Source of the DNA: Pseudarthrobacter defluvii
GTDB lineage: Bacteria; Actinomycetota; Actinomycetes; Actinomycetales; Micrococcaceae
Assembly: GCF_030816725.1 (NCBI RefSeq)
Contig: NZ_JAUSYG010000001.1
Span: forward strand, 2,604,001 to 2,668,000
DNA: 64,000 nt
Direction: 5' to 3'
Position 1 is the first letter of the stretch; every line of letters starts with the position of its first letter. Below the pieces are notes generated by a model. That model did no database searches. It was given only the letters and a program-made list of their open reading frames with translations, and had not been told where the DNA came from. Below are positions 33,203 to 43,147 of the stretch, one piece after another. A program made the position numbers and the translations under genes.

Positions 33203-34438
33203 TCAGAGTCCTACGGATGCCAGCAGGTGGCCGACTTCCTGCTTGCCCAGGTTGCGGATGCTGCCCTGGCGCTGGTCGCCGAGCCCGATCGGGCCCACCT
33301 TGACGCGCACAAGCCGCTGGACCGGGAAGCCGACGGCATCGAACATGCGGCGCACGATGCGGTTCTTGCCCGAGTGGAGCACAACTTCGATCAGCACGTG
33401 GCCGGGCGTGGAATCGACCAGGCGGAAGGAATCCACGGCAGCGACGCCGTCCTCCAGCTCAACGCCTGCCTTCAGCTGGGCACCGACACCCTGCGGGAAC
33501 GGCCCGCGCACCTGCACCAGGTAGGTCTTGGGCACCTCGTAGGACGGGTGGGTCAGCCGGTTTGCCAGTTCGCCGTCGTTGGTCAGCAGCAGCAGGCCTT
33601 CGGTGGCGACGTCGAGCCGGCCAACGTGGAAGAGGCGTTCGCCAGTGTTCTTGTTGCTCTTCAGGAAGTCGCTGATGCAGGGCCGCCCCTCGGGGTCCTC
33701 CATGGTGGACACCACGCCCTTGGGCTTGTTGAACACCATGTACACCAGGTTCTCGTCCAGCTGGATCCGCAGGCCGTCAACGTGGATGACGGCGGTCTTG
33801 GGGTCGACGCGGACGCCGAGCTCGGTAACCACCTGGCCGTCCACCTCCACGCGGCCCTCGGCAATCATCTCCTCGCAGACGCGGCGGGAGGCGACTCCTG
33901 CTGACGCCATGACTTTCTGGAGGCGGACGCCGTCGGAATCGTGGAGGTCCGACTGGGGAACGTTGCCGCGGGGGTGCTTTTTCCGGGCCGGTTTGCGGAC
34001 CGGGCCCAGGTTCTGGCCGAAGCGTTCGCTGCCGAACGCGCGGGAAGCGGCTGCGCCGGGGGCGCCGGTGCGGGCCTTGGGCTTGGGGGCGCCGGTGCGG
34101 GCCTTGGGCTTGGGGGCGCCGGGAGTACCCGGGGCCTTCTTGGCGCCGGGCTTGCGGGCGGCAGGCTTGCGCGACGACGGCTTGGCACCCCTGGTGCCCT
34201 CCGTCCCCTGTCCGGGCTGGCTCCCGGCGAGGTCGGGGTCGATGAAGCGTTCCTCGCGGGGCTTGGGAGCGCGGTGGGGACGGTCCCCACCGAATCCTGC
34301 AACCCGTTTTCCTGTGCCCCCGCGGGAGCCCCCGCTGAAGCTGCCGCCCTGTGGGCTGCGCTGCTGGGAGTTGTTGCGTTCGTTTCCGCCGCGTCCCGAA
34401 CTGTTACGTGGTGAACCCTGGCGTCCCGCCTGTGTCAT
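33203..34438 (-). CDS. Pseudouridine synthase of the RluB/RsuA family
   Basis: 411 aa; AAGGAC before the ATG. A long basic Gly/Arg/Pro/Lys-rich extension (1-165) precedes the S4 domain (VRLQKVMASAGVASRRVCEEMIAEGRVEVDGQ). The catalytic domain contains HVGRLDVATEGLLLLTNDGEL with catalytic Asp in RLD and KNRIVRRMFDAVG. It modifies a U in 23S rRNA. The extension is repetitive (APKPKARTG twice in tandem) and probably binds RNA nonspecifically. Position between scpB and tyrA/cmk matches Rv1711. Confidence 0.93.
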   Translation of the reverse strand: MTQAGRQGSPRNSSGRGGNERNNSQQRSPQGGSFSGGSRGGTGKRVAGFGGDRPHRAPKPREERFIDPDLAGSQPGQGTEGTRGAKPSSRKPAARKPGAKKAPGTPGAPKPKARTGAPKPKARTGAPGAAASRAFGSERFGQNLGPVRKPARKKHPRGNVPQSDLHDSDGVRLQKVMASAGVASRRVCEEMIAEGRVEVDGQVVTELGVRVDPKTAVIHVDGLRIQLDENLVYMVFNKPKGVVSTMEDPEGRPCISDFLKSNKNTGERLFHVGRLDVATEGLLLLTNDGELANRLTHPSYEVPKTYLVQVRGPFPQGVGAQLKAGVELEDGVAAVDSFRLVDSTPGHVLIEVVLHSGKNRIVRRMFDAVGFPVQRLVRVKVGPIGLGDQRQGSIRNLGKQEVGHLLASVGL

Positions 34439-34563
34439 GACCCGTCCTTCAATGTGTTTTGGCCGGCAGCGATGTCCAAGGACAACCCTAGCCAGCCGCG
34501 CAGACTTCGTCTGCCCTGATAACTAAAACTGGTAAATACGTGCTGCAGGCAGGGGTGGCCTGC

Positions 34564-35235
34564 CTACATGGTGTCGGCGTCGTAGAACTCTGCGATCCCG
34601 TCAAGCCCCGGAAGGTGCGGTGACAGCTGGGGCAACTCCTCCACTGAACCAATTCCCATCCGTTCGAGGAAGTAGGAAGTAGTTCGGTAAAGGATTGCGC
34701 CGGACTCGGGATCTGTTCCCGCGTCCTCGATCAGCCCGCGCTGGGCCAGCGTCCGTACGACAGAGTCAACATTGACCCCGCGAATTGCGGACACGCGCGC
34801 CCGGGAAACGGGCTGGCGGTACGCGATGACCGCCAGTGTTTCCAACGCCGCCTGGGTGAGCCTGGCCGTCTGCCCCTCAAGCACGTACTTGCCCACAATG
34901 TCGGCAAACTCGGCGCGGGAGTAGATCCGCCAGCCGCCGGCGATGTTCCGCAAGTCAAAACCCCGGGGGCTGGAACCGATACCAGCGTGGCTGGCACTCT
35001 CCATCTCCGGGGCTTTAACAGTATAGCCGTTATACTCACGCTGCAGTTCGGCCAGCAGGGAGCGGACCGAGTCCACCGTCAGCCCCACCCCTGCGGCCAG
35101 CTCCTCCTCCGTGGCCGGCTCGTCCAAAACCATGAGGACGGCTTCCAGGGCAGCCTTGGCTCCCCCGGGAAGGTCGGCGAAGTCCGGCCCGTGGCCGGTG
35201 TCGTCCTGCTGCTGCGTATCCTGCGACGGGTTCAC
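34564..35235 (-). CDS. scpB: Segregation and condensation protein B
   Basis: 223 aa, GTG start in a 4-bp overlap with scpA. Winged-helix ScpB: ALEAVLMVLDEPATEEELAAGVGL, GWRIYSRAEFADIVGKYVLEGQTARLTQAALETLAVIAYRQPVSRARVSAIRGVNVDSVVRTL. It joins ScpA and SMC to compact chromosomes. Order parA-scpA-scpB-pseudouridine synthase matches Rv1708-Rv1711. Confidence 0.95.
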   Translation of the reverse strand: MNPSQDTQQQDDTGHGPDFADLPGGAKAALEAVLMVLDEPATEEELAAGVGLTVDSVRSLLAELQREYNGYTVKAPEMESASHAGIGSSPRGFDLRNIAGGWRIYSRAEFADIVGKYVLEGQTARLTQAALETLAVIAYRQPVSRARVSAIRGVNVDSVVRTLAQRGLIEDAGTDPESGAILYRTTSYFLERMGIGSVEELPQLSPHLPGLDGIAEFYDADTM

Positions 35236-36047
35236 AGTTGCTCCTCGAATTCTTCGCTTAGGTTTTCCGCCGACCAGTCCCGGCGGTCGGCCGTCCAGTG
35301 GATGGCAAGGTCCGCCAGCGGGGAGAGCTGGTCGAACGAGACAGCCCGGTCCCGGAACAGTTCCAGAAGTGCCAGGAACCGGGCCACCACCACCAGGGTG
35401 GACCCGGCGTCTGCGATCAGGGAACGGAAGGTCAGCGGCGACTCCTGCTGGAGCCTGAGGCCCAGCACTTCTGCCTGCTCCTTGACGCTGACGTTGCTGC
35501 CGTGCAGGTGGCCAAGCCCCACCTGGGGTGGCTGCGCGGGCGCCTTGGGCCGGAGCGCGGCTTCAGCCAAAGCCGCAAACTGCTGGGGCGTGTGCTTCCA
35601 GACCAGCTCGGGCAGCATCGCGGCAAAGTGTTCCTCCAACGCCACCTGCCGGGGAAAGCGCCGGCCTTCCTGATGCAGGGTTTCGCCCAGGATGCCTGCC
35701 ACCTGCTTGAAGGCCTTGTACTGGAGCAGCCGGGCAAAGAGGAGGTCGCGCGCCTCCAGCAGCGCGATGTCCTCGTCGTCCTCGACTTCACCGGCGGGGA
35801 GCAGCCGTGCCGCCTTGAGGTCAAGCAGGGTGGCGGCAATCACCAGGAACTCGCTCGCCTCATCCAGCGCCCATTCCTCGCCGAGCTGCTGCAGCTTCCG
35901 GATGTACTTGATGAACTCATCCGTGACGGTGGCGATGGCCACTTCGGTGATGTCCAGCTGGTGCTTGGCGATCAGCCCGAGGAGGAGGTCGAACGGACCC
36001 GTGAAGTTGGCCAGCCGCACCTCGAAGCCGGGCTTGGTTTCGGCCAC
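35232..36047 (-). CDS. scpA: Segregation and condensation protein A (kleisin)
   Basis: 271 aa, GTG start. FEVRLANFTGPFDLLLGLIAKHQLDITEVAIATVTDEFIKYI is the N-terminal SMC-neck helix bundle; ASEFLVIAATLLDLKAARLLP follows. The C-terminal winged helix contains TLVVVARFLALLELFRDRAVSFDQ. It bridges SMC heads. Starts eight bases after the parA stop. Confidence 0.95.
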   Translation of the reverse strand: MAETKPGFEVRLANFTGPFDLLLGLIAKHQLDITEVAIATVTDEFIKYIRKLQQLGEEWALDEASEFLVIAATLLDLKAARLLPAGEVEDDEDIALLEARDLLFARLLQYKAFKQVAGILGETLHQEGRRFPRQVALEEHFAAMLPELVWKHTPQQFAALAEAALRPKAPAQPPQVGLGHLHGSNVSVKEQAEVLGLRLQQESPLTFRSLIADAGSTLVVVARFLALLELFRDRAVSFDQLSPLADLAIHWTADRRDWSAENLSEEFEEQL

Positions 36048-36054
36048 GGCGTGG

Positions 36055-36966
36055 TTAGGGTGCGCCGCCGCGGGAGATCAGCTCCTTGGCGAGCCGGCGG
36101 TAGGCGTCAGCACCCACATGGTTCCCGGCGTAGCTGGTGATGGGCTCCGCGGCCACGGTGGCGTCCGCGAACTTGATGGAGCGCTTGATGACGGTTTCGA
36201 AGACCTTGTCACCGAACGCTTCCACCAGCCGGGTAATGACTTCACGGCTGTGCAGGGTCCGTGCGTCATACATGGTGGCCAGCACGCCGTCCACCTGAAG
36301 GCGGGGGTTCAACCGGTCCTGGACTTTGTCGATGGTTTCAACGAGGAGGGCCACGGCGCGGAGCGCGAAGAACTCGCAGATGAGCGGGATGATGACGCCA
36401 TGGGCCGCGGTGAGGGCGTTGACGGTCAGGAGGCCCAGGGACGGCTGGCAGTCGATGAGGACGACGTCGTAGTCGTCTTCGACTTTCTTCAGCGCACGGT
36501 CCAGGACCTGTTCACGCGCCACCTCGTTGACCAGCTGCACTTCCGCGGCGGAGAGGTCGATGTTGGCCGGCAGCAGGTCCACGTTTTCCACGCCGGTCTG
36601 GTGGATGGCGTCGCGGATGTCCACCTTGCGGTCCATCAGGACGTTGTACACCGTGAGGTCCAGCTCGTGCGGGTTGACGCCCAGACCGGCGGACAGGGCA
36701 CCCTGGGGGTCGAAATCCACCAGCAGGACGCGGCGGCCGTATTCGGCGAGCGCCGCCGCGAGATTAATCGTGGAGGTGGTCTTTCCCACGCCGCCCTTCT
36801 GGTTGACCATGGCGATCACGCGGGCCGGACCGTGGGAGGACAGCGGCGCGGGGTCCGGGAACTCACGGTATGGGCGCCCCGTGGGCCCCATCACCGTGTT
36901 TTCGAGGTCGAATTCCGTGCCCTCCAGAGTTGCTGAACCCTGTTCGCTGCTCACGTATTTGTCCAC
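36055..36966 (-). CDS. ParA-family ATPase linked to scpAB
   Basis: 303 aa from the GTG at 36966; GTG 36954 is also possible. Walker A VNQKGGVGKTTSTINLA, VLLVDFDPQGALSAGLG, Walker B VVLIDCQPSLGLLT, and VLATMYDARTLHSREV. The N-terminal extension of about 50 residues (NTVMGPTGRPYREFP) is characteristic of the Rv1708 group. In relatives xerD precedes it directly; here xerD is 12.5 kb away. It probably acts in chromosome organisation with ScpAB rather than with ParB. Confidence 0.92.
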   Translation of the reverse strand: MDKYVSSEQGSATLEGTEFDLENTVMGPTGRPYREFPDPAPLSSHGPARVIAMVNQKGGVGKTTSTINLAAALAEYGRRVLLVDFDPQGALSAGLGVNPHELDLTVYNVLMDRKVDIRDAIHQTGVENVDLLPANIDLSAAEVQLVNEVAREQVLDRALKKVEDDYDVVLIDCQPSLGLLTVNALTAAHGVIIPLICEFFALRAVALLVETIDKVQDRLNPRLQVDGVLATMYDARTLHSREVITRLVEAFGDKVFETVIKRSIKFADATVAAEPITSYAGNHVGADAYRRLAKELISRGGAP

Positions 36967-37128
36967 ACTTTCGATGACGGTGATTTCCTGCCGCTGGCTC
37001 GCCAGCGCCGATCGTTCTGCTCCCTAGGTTACAGCGCCCGACACGGTATTCGACGGAACTTGACTTTCCCCGGATGTTGAGCCTTGACCCTCTAGCTGAG
37101 GTCGAAGGTTGAGGCGGACGGGAACACA

Positions 37129-37163
37129 AAACCGCCCCCGCAGCGTGGCTGCAGGGGCGGTTT
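37129..37163 (-). terminator. Rho-independent terminator of the dicarboxylate transporter gene
   Basis: 16-bp stem with one mismatch and a 3-nt loop, followed on the minus strand by TTTTGTGTT, 23 bp past the transporter stop. Confidence 0.88.
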
Positions 37164-37185
37164 CGGATCGGCTGGGTGCGTGGTG

Positions 37186-38529
37186 CTAGGCCTTTGCTGC
37201 CTCGCGTGCGCCTTCTTCCTTCGGCGCCATTTCGCCGTGCCCGGCGATCATGGTCTGCTCGTCGAAAGGCACTTCGCCGGAGAGGACCCGGGCGACCTGC
37301 CCGCCGTCGATCTCCTTGACCCAGGTTCCCACCAGGACCGTTGCTACGGCGTTGCCGGTGAAGTTGGTCAGGGCGCGGGCCTCGGACATGAAGCGGTCGA
37401 TACCCACGATCATGCCCACGCCGCCCAGCAGTTCCGGACGGTGTGCCTGCAGGCCGGCGGCGAGGGTGGCCAGGCCCGCGCCGGTCACGCCGGCCGCACC
37501 CTTGGAGGCGATGATCATGAAGACCAGCAGGGAGATCTGGGCCCCGAGGTCCAGCGGCGTTCCCATGGCGTTGGCCACGAAGAGGGAGGCCATGGTCAGG
37601 TAGATGGCCGTGCCGTCCAGGTTGAAGGAGTAGCCGGTGGGGACGGTGACGCCAACAACAGGCTTGGAGACGCCCAGGTGCTCCATCTTCGCGATCAGGC
37701 GCGGCAGGGCAGCTTCGGAGGACGAGGTGGAGAAGATAATGAGGTACTCACGGGCCAGGTACTTCATGAGCTTGAAGATGTTCACCCCGGCAACCACCTG
37801 GAGCAGGCCGCCCAGGATGACCACAATGAAGAGTGCGCAGGTGATGTAGAAGGCGATCATGAGGGTGAACATGCTCACGATGGCCTGGAATCCGGTAGCG
37901 CCGACGACGGCGGCGATGGCACCGAAGGCGCCCACCGGAGCGAGCCACATGATCATGATGAGGATGCGGAACACGAGGGCCTGGGCGTGGCCAATGGCCT
38001 TGAGGATCGGTGTGCCCTGGGCGCCCATCTTCTGCAGTGCGAAGCCAACCAGGATGGCGGCAAGGAGGGTGGGCAGGACGGGGATGTCGCCGGGAATGAT
38101 GCCCATCAGGAAGTCCACGGTGCTGTCCGTGGCGGCCTTCTTGTTGGGATCGTAGGGCGTGAGCTTCAGGCCCTCACCCGGGTGGATCAGGTTGCCCACC
38201 ACCAGGCCGATGGCCAAGGCGAAGGTGGACATGATGATGAAGTAACCGAGCGCCAGGCCGCCGACTTTGCCCACGGTGGCTGCCTTGGCGATGGAGCCGA
38301 TGCCCAGGACGATGGTGCAGAAGATGACCGGAGCGATCATCATCTTGATGAGCTTGACGAAGCCGTCGCCCAGGGGCTTGAGGGATTTGCCGACCTCGGG
38401 GAAGATCAGGCCAACCAGCGCGCCCAGAATGACGGCCGCGATAACGGCGATGTAGAGGTAGTGGGACTTGTCCAGTCCCTTGCGCCGCGGGGCCGCGGTC
38501 TCGAGCGACTCTCCTCGTTGAGAAGCCAT
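37186..38529 (-). CDS. dctA: Dicarboxylate/cation symporter (DctA family)
   Basis: 447 aa, AAGGAGACACAC before the ATG. Na+/H+-coupled uptake of C4-dicarboxylates such as succinate, fumarate and malate. About eight hydrophobic helices and two re-entrant loops. Family blocks: GDGFVKLIKMMIAPVIFCTIVLGI, STSSSEAALPRLIAKMEHLG (Ser-rich HP1), and PTGYSFNLDGTAIYLTMASLFVANA. Divergent from a DcuS/DcuR-type system, the usual regulator of such transporters. Confidence 0.94.
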   Translation of the reverse strand: MASQRGESLETAAPRRKGLDKSHYLYIAVIAAVILGALVGLIFPEVGKSLKPLGDGFVKLIKMMIAPVIFCTIVLGIGSIAKAATVGKVGGLALGYFIIMSTFALAIGLVVGNLIHPGEGLKLTPYDPNKKAATDSTVDFLMGIIPGDIPVLPTLLAAILVGFALQKMGAQGTPILKAIGHAQALVFRILIMIMWLAPVGAFGAIAAVVGATGFQAIVSMFTLMIAFYITCALFIVVILGGLLQVVAGVNIFKLMKYLAREYLIIFSTSSSEAALPRLIAKMEHLGVSKPVVGVTVPTGYSFNLDGTAIYLTMASLFVANAMGTPLDLGAQISLLVFMIIASKGAAGVTGAGLATLAAGLQAHRPELLGGVGMIVGIDRFMSEARALTNFTGNAVATVLVGTWVKEIDGGQVARVLSGEVPFDEQTMIAGHGEMAPKEEGAREAAKA

Positions 38530-38686
38530 GTGTGTCTCCTTGTGGATATTCTGATAGACGCTGCGGCGCAGTCTCTGGGCTCAACACGTCCTTGCAATGT
38601 GATACCCATCATTCGGCACCCCGTGATTCAGCTCACCGTTGCGTTCATATTGGTCGCGGCACCCGCAGGGTCAACTGGAGGTACGC

Positions 38687-40321
38687 ATGATCCACCGCTG
38701 GAGCATTGCCCGCCGGCTCTTCCTGGCGAACCTGCTGATCGTCGTCTCCTTTATCGCCATTGTGGGAACGGCCGCGTACGTGGACGCCAGGGACCGCACC
38801 TACGACGAAGCAGGCCGCCGGATGGAAGGGGTGGCCGCCTCCATCGCCGCCAATCCCCTGGTGCTGCAGGCCGCAACGACGCCGGATCCGTCCGCCCTCC
38901 TGCAGCCCTACGCCAGCGATGTATCCACTGCGGCGCACATCGATTTCATTACCATCATGGCTCCGGACCGGACCCGGTGGACGCACCCGCGGGACGAGGA
39001 GCTGGGCCGCCCCTACATCGGCTCCATTAACGCCGCGCTGCGGGGCCAGGCGTTCACGGAAGTGACGGCAGGCACCCTTGGACCCTCCGTCCGGACCATC
39101 GTGCCGGTCAAAGACTCCACGGGGACGGTCAAGGCCCTCGTGGCGGCCGGGGTTACCGTCCGCAACGTCGACGTCGCCCTGGCCGGCCGCCTCCCGGTCC
39201 TGCTGGCCGTCGGCATCGCCCTGCTGGTGGGAGGTTCCCTGGCATCCTGGCTGCTGGGCCGCTACCTGCGGCAGGTGACCCGCGGGTGGGGGCCCGAACA
39301 ACTCGCCCAGCTGTTCGCGTACTACGAATCCGTCCTGCACTCGGTCCGCGAAGGCCTCATACTGATCGACGCCAGGAAGCGCGTGGTGATGTACAACGAC
39401 CAGGCTGCCGAACTGCTCGGCCTGCCGGAGACGGGCAGCAACGATCCCACCCGTCCTCCCTCGCTGGCGGAACTGCCCCTGGACAGTGAACTGCGCAGCC
39501 TGTTCGACTCCGGGCGGACCACCAAGGACGAGATGGTCCTGGCCGGATCCCGGGTGCTGGTGGTGAACCAGGGCCCGGCGCGGGGTCCCGACACCCCCGG
39601 GTCACGCGGGAAAGTGCCAGTGTACGGAACCGTGGCAACCCTCCGGGACCGGACAGAGATCGAAGCGTTGGGCAACGAACTGCAGACCATGCGGACCCTT
39701 TCGGATGCGCTCCGGGCACAGACCCACGAACACGCCAACAGGCTGCACACCATGGTTTCGCTCCTGGAGCTGGGCCGGACCGGGGAAGCCCTGGACTTTG
39801 CCACGCAGGACCTTGCCCTGAGCCAGCAGCTGACCGACGACATGGTGAGATCGATCGACGAGCCGGTGGTGGGCGCCCTGGTGATGGGGAAGGTGGCCGA
39901 GGCCCACGAGCGCGGTGTCCAGCTGGAGGTGTCCACCCTCAACTCCGGCACCGCCCCCGGCCTGGCTGTCCAGGACCTGGTGACGATTCTGGGCAACCTG
40001 CTGGACAACGCCATCGATGCTGCCGCCGAGGCACCGCCGCCAAGGCGGGTGGTGCTGACCCTGGAGGCGGACGAGGAAGGCCTGGACATCGCCGTCAACG
40101 ATTCCGGGGCGGCCATCGATCCCGGGGATTCCGAGAAGATCTTCCGGCATGGATACAGCACGAAGCCCGCAGGGACGGGCGGCCGGGGCATTGGCCTGGC
40201 GCTGGTCCGGCAGGCGGTGCAGCGACTGGGCGGTACGCTGGCCACTAATGGTCGGCGCGGCGCCAAGTTCGAAGTATTCCTGCCTGCGGCGGTGTCCGTG
40301 GAGAAGGAGCAAAGACAGTGA
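38687..40321 (+). CDS. Sensor histidine kinase of the DcuS/CitA type
   Basis: 544 aa from the ATG at 38687 (GGAGGT 5 nt upstream). First membrane helix about 9-32, a periplasmic PAS-like sensor (about 35-165, YVDARDRTYDEAGRRMEGVAASIAANPLV), second helix 167-190, and a cytoplasmic PAS (YYESVLHSVREGLILIDARKRVVMYND). H-box is QTHEHANRLHTMVSLLELG with His as phosphorylation site. ATP domain: NLLDNAIDAA, GRGIGLALV. Detects C4-dicarboxylates or citrate in known members. The GTGA overlap couples it to the regulator. Confidence 0.93.
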   Translation: MIHRWSIARRLFLANLLIVVSFIAIVGTAAYVDARDRTYDEAGRRMEGVAASIAANPLVLQAATTPDPSALLQPYASDVSTAAHIDFITIMAPDRTRWTHPRDEELGRPYIGSINAALRGQAFTEVTAGTLGPSVRTIVPVKDSTGTVKALVAAGVTVRNVDVALAGRLPVLLAVGIALLVGGSLASWLLGRYLRQVTRGWGPEQLAQLFAYYESVLHSVREGLILIDARKRVVMYNDQAAELLGLPETGSNDPTRPPSLAELPLDSELRSLFDSGRTTKDEMVLAGSRVLVVNQGPARGPDTPGSRGKVPVYGTVATLRDRTEIEALGNELQTMRTLSDALRAQTHEHANRLHTMVSLLELGRTGEALDFATQDLALSQQLTDDMVRSIDEPVVGALVMGKVAEAHERGVQLEVSTLNSGTAPGLAVQDLVTILGNLLDNAIDAAAEAPPPRRVVLTLEADEEGLDIAVNDSGAAIDPGDSEKIFRHGYSTKPAGTGGRGIGLALVRQAVQRLGGTLATNGRRGAKFEVFLPAAVSVEKEQRQ

Positions 40322-41031
40322 GCAACATCCGTGTCCTCGTTGTCGAAGACGAGGCCATCGCTTCGGCGGCCCACGCCGCATACGTGGGGCGGCTGGAAGG
40401 GTTTGAGCTTGCAGGGACTGCACCCGACGGCCAGTCCGCCCTGCGGCTGCTGAACGAATTCGTGGCCGCGGGCGAGCCCGTGGAACTGGTCCTGCTCGAC
40501 ATGAACCTGCCGGACCTCCACGGCCTGGACATCGCCAGGCGGATGCGCTCTGCTGGGATCCTTGCGGACATCATCGCCATCACGGCCGTCCGGGAGCTGG
40601 CAATTGTGCGCAGCGCCGTCGCCATCGGCGTGGTCCAGTACCTGATCAAGCCCTTCACGTTCGCCACGTTCTCCGACAAGCTGGAAAACTACCGCCAGTT
40701 CCGTCAGCAGCTGGCCGGTTCCAGCGTGGGCCCCGGCAAAGGAGGCGCCTCCCAGAGTGAGGTTGACCGGGCGTTCGCCAGCCTTAGGGCACCGTCCGAA
40801 CTCCCGCTGCCCAAGGGCCTCTCCACCTCGACCCTCGGCTCCGTCCAGGAGTTCCTGCGCCAACAACCCGAGGCTGTATCCGCCACCGAGGTCATGGACG
40901 CCCTGGGCATGTCCCGCGTCACGGCGCGGCGCTACCTCGAGTACCTTGCCGACGCCGGCACGGTGTCCCGGACTGCCCGTTACGGCACGCCGGGAAGGCC
41001 GGAGAACGAATACCGCTGGAACGCCCGCTGA
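40318..41031 (+). CDS. Response regulator of the DcuR/CitB type
   Basis: 237 aa. Receiver domain 1-125: VLVVEDEAIASAAHA (acidic pocket), phospho-Asp in LVLLDMNLPDLHGLDIA, TAVRE and the Lys in LIKPFTF. A helix-turn-helix of the CitB group follows at the C-terminus (VQEFLRQQPEAVSATEVMDALGMSRVTARRYLEYLADAGTVSR). It probably turns on dctA from the 157-bp divergent region. Confidence 0.93.
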   Translation: MSNIRVLVVEDEAIASAAHAAYVGRLEGFELAGTAPDGQSALRLLNEFVAAGEPVELVLLDMNLPDLHGLDIARRMRSAGILADIIAITAVRELAIVRSAVAIGVVQYLIKPFTFATFSDKLENYRQFRQQLAGSSVGPGKGGASQSEVDRAFASLRAPSELPLPKGLSTSTLGSVQEFLRQQPEAVSATEVMDALGMSRVTARRYLEYLADAGTVSRTARYGTPGRPENEYRWNAR

Positions 41032-41067
41032 CCCCGTATCGGCGGCCAGAACACTCTTGCCGTGCCC

Positions 41068-42973
41068 TCAGCCGGCCTGGCCCCGTCCCACCCGCAGCAC
41101 TCCAACCAACTGCTCGATGACCCCTGGATCCTCGATGGTGGAGGGCACCGTATACTCCTCGCCGTCGGCTATCTGCCGCATGGTCTTTCGGAGGATCTTG
41201 CCGGAGCGCGTCTTGGGCAGGGCATCCACCACGGTTACATGCTTGAAGTCCGCCACGGCACCGATGTCCCGGCGGACCAGTGCCACCAGATCCTTGGCGA
41301 GGACGTCTTCAGGGATGTCGACCCCGGATTTGAGCACCACATAGCCGCTGGGACGCTGGCCTTTGAGGGGGTCTGCGAGGCCAACCACGGCGCACTCGGC
41401 AACGGCCGGGTGCTGCCCGATCACCTGTTCCATGGCGCCGGTGGAGAGCCGGTGGCCGGCGACATTAATGATGTCATCGGTGCGGCCCATGACGAACAGG
41501 TAGCCGTCCTCGTCGCGGTACCCGGAATCGCCGGTGGCGTAGCAGCCTTCAAAGGCCTGGAGATAGGAGGAGATGAAGCGTTCGTCGTTTCCCCACAGGG
41601 TGGTGAGGGTGCCCGGTGGCAGCGGCAGGCCCAGCACGATGTTGCCTTCGGTGCCGGGCTCCACTTCCATGCCGGCGCCATCAAGGATCCGCAGCCGGAA
41701 GCCGGGCATCGGAACACTCGGGGACCCGGCCTTGATGGGCAGCGGCTCCAGCCCCCGCGGGTTGGCACATATAGCCCAGCCGGTTTCGGTCTGCCACCAG
41801 TGGTCCACCACCGGCACACTCAGGACCCGCGAGGCCCAGTGGAACGTGTCCGTGTCCAGCCGCTCACCGGCCGTGAACAGCGTCCGCAGGCTGGACACGT
41901 CATAGTTCGTGAGCAAGGACGCGTCCGGGTCCGCCTTGCGGATGGCCCGCAGCGCCGTGGGCGCGGTAAAGAGCACGCTGACCTTGTGGTCCTGGACAAC
42001 CCCGCCAGAAAGCACCGGCATCCGGGGTCCCCACCGGCTTGCCTTCGTACATCACCGTGGTGGCTCCAGCCAGCAGCGGTCCGTACACAATGTAGGAGTG
42101 CCCCACTACCCAGCCGACATCCGAGGCGGTCCACATAACGTCGCCGGGCCCGACGTCGTAGATATTCTCGAGCGTCCAGCGCAGGGCGACGGCGTGGCCT
42201 CCGTTGTCCCGCACCACCCCCTTGGGCGTACCGGTGGTTCCGGACGTGTAGAGGATGTACAGCGGGTCCGTCGCCTTCACGTCGACCGGGCCAGCGGGCT
42301 CAGCCGAGGCCATGGCCTCGTCCCAGTCCAGCCAGCCGGCGTGGTCCGCCGCCGCTGACGCAAATCCCCCGCGCGCTTTGACCAGCACGGGAATGTCCCG
42401 CGTCCCCGCCAGCTCAAGCGCCTCGGCGACGGCCGGCAGGTACTCGATCCGGCGGGCCGGTTCAATGCCGCCCGAAGCGGTCACCACTGCGGCAGGTGCG
42501 GCGTCCCTGATCCGGGCTGCAAGCTCTTTGGGCGCAAAGCCGCCGAAAACCACGGAATGGACCGCGCCCAGCCTGGCAGTGGCCAGCATGGCGATGGCCG
42601 CTTCCGGGATCATCGGCATGTAGATCACCACCCGGTCCCCTTTGCCCACGCCGTTGCCGCGGAGCACACCGGCAAAGCGCTCAACCAGGTCCAGGAGTTC
42701 CGCGTAGGTATAACGCTGCTGGGTCCCCAGCATGGCGGAGTCGTGGATCAGGGCGTCCTGCCCTCCGCGCCCCTCGGCGACATGCCGGTCCAGCGCGTTG
42801 TAGCAGGTGTTCAGGATGCCGTCCGGGAACCAGCCGTACAGTGGCGCCCGGCTGGAATCCAGGGCGTTGCTTGGCGGAGAAGTCCAGGCAATGCTATGCG
42901 CTGCCTCCAGCCAGAAAGATTCGGGCTGTTCAACGCTGCGCTGGTAGCTGTCCCGATAGCTGTTGGTGACCAT
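41068..42973 (-). pseudogene. prpE: Propionyl-CoA ligase (PrpE), frameshifted by 1 bp in the middle
   Basis: Upstream frame: YRDSYQRSVEQPESFWLEAAHSIAW, ILYTSGTTGTPKGVVRDNGGH (adenylation P-loop typical of PrpE), up to YEGKPVGTPDAGAFWR. The next frame continues without loss (VVQDHKVSVLFTAPTALRAIRKAD, DHWWQTETGWAI, YATGDSGYRDEDGYLFVMGRTDDIINVAGHRLS) and keeps the C-terminal Lys in KTRSGKILRKTM. One extra base in the CCCC run 42000-42003 accounts for the shift; the intact protein would be 634 aa. Makes propionyl-CoA for the methylcitrate cycle encoded divergently. Probably a read error. Confidence 0.87.
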
Positions 42974-43042
42974 GAGGTAATCCCATCCACGACATTGTGA
43001 TGCAGCTCATGGTAGTGGCAAGACAGTGCGGCCGACAAGAGG

Positions 43043-43054
43043 TCTGTATACAGA
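43043..43054. promoter_or_regulatory. Palindromic operator TCTGTATACAGA (GntR site 1)
   Basis: Perfect 12-bp palindrome in the divergent prpE-gntR region. Its core TGTATACA recurs 64 bp on. Likely bound by the GntR protein encoded at 43148. Confidence 0.7.
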
Positions 43055-43106
43055 AATGCCACCACCCGGGACTCTTCTGCCCAAAGTACTGTCCCAAGCG
43101 GCCGCT

Positions 43107-43120
43107 CCTGTATACACTGG
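43107..43120. promoter_or_regulatory. Second operator with core TGTATACA (GntR site 2)
   Basis: CCTGTATACACTGG carries the same 8-bp palindromic core (43109-43116) 64 bp, about six helical turns, from site 1, and 31 bp before the gntR start. Confidence 0.68.
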
Positions 43121-43147
43121 TTGGGTTATCAGTGGAAGGAGCCAGCC

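Noticed and set aside
32084..33904. 606-codon plus-strand frame opposite tyrA and the pseudouridine synthase
   Set aside because: Spans two confirmed genes in antisense.
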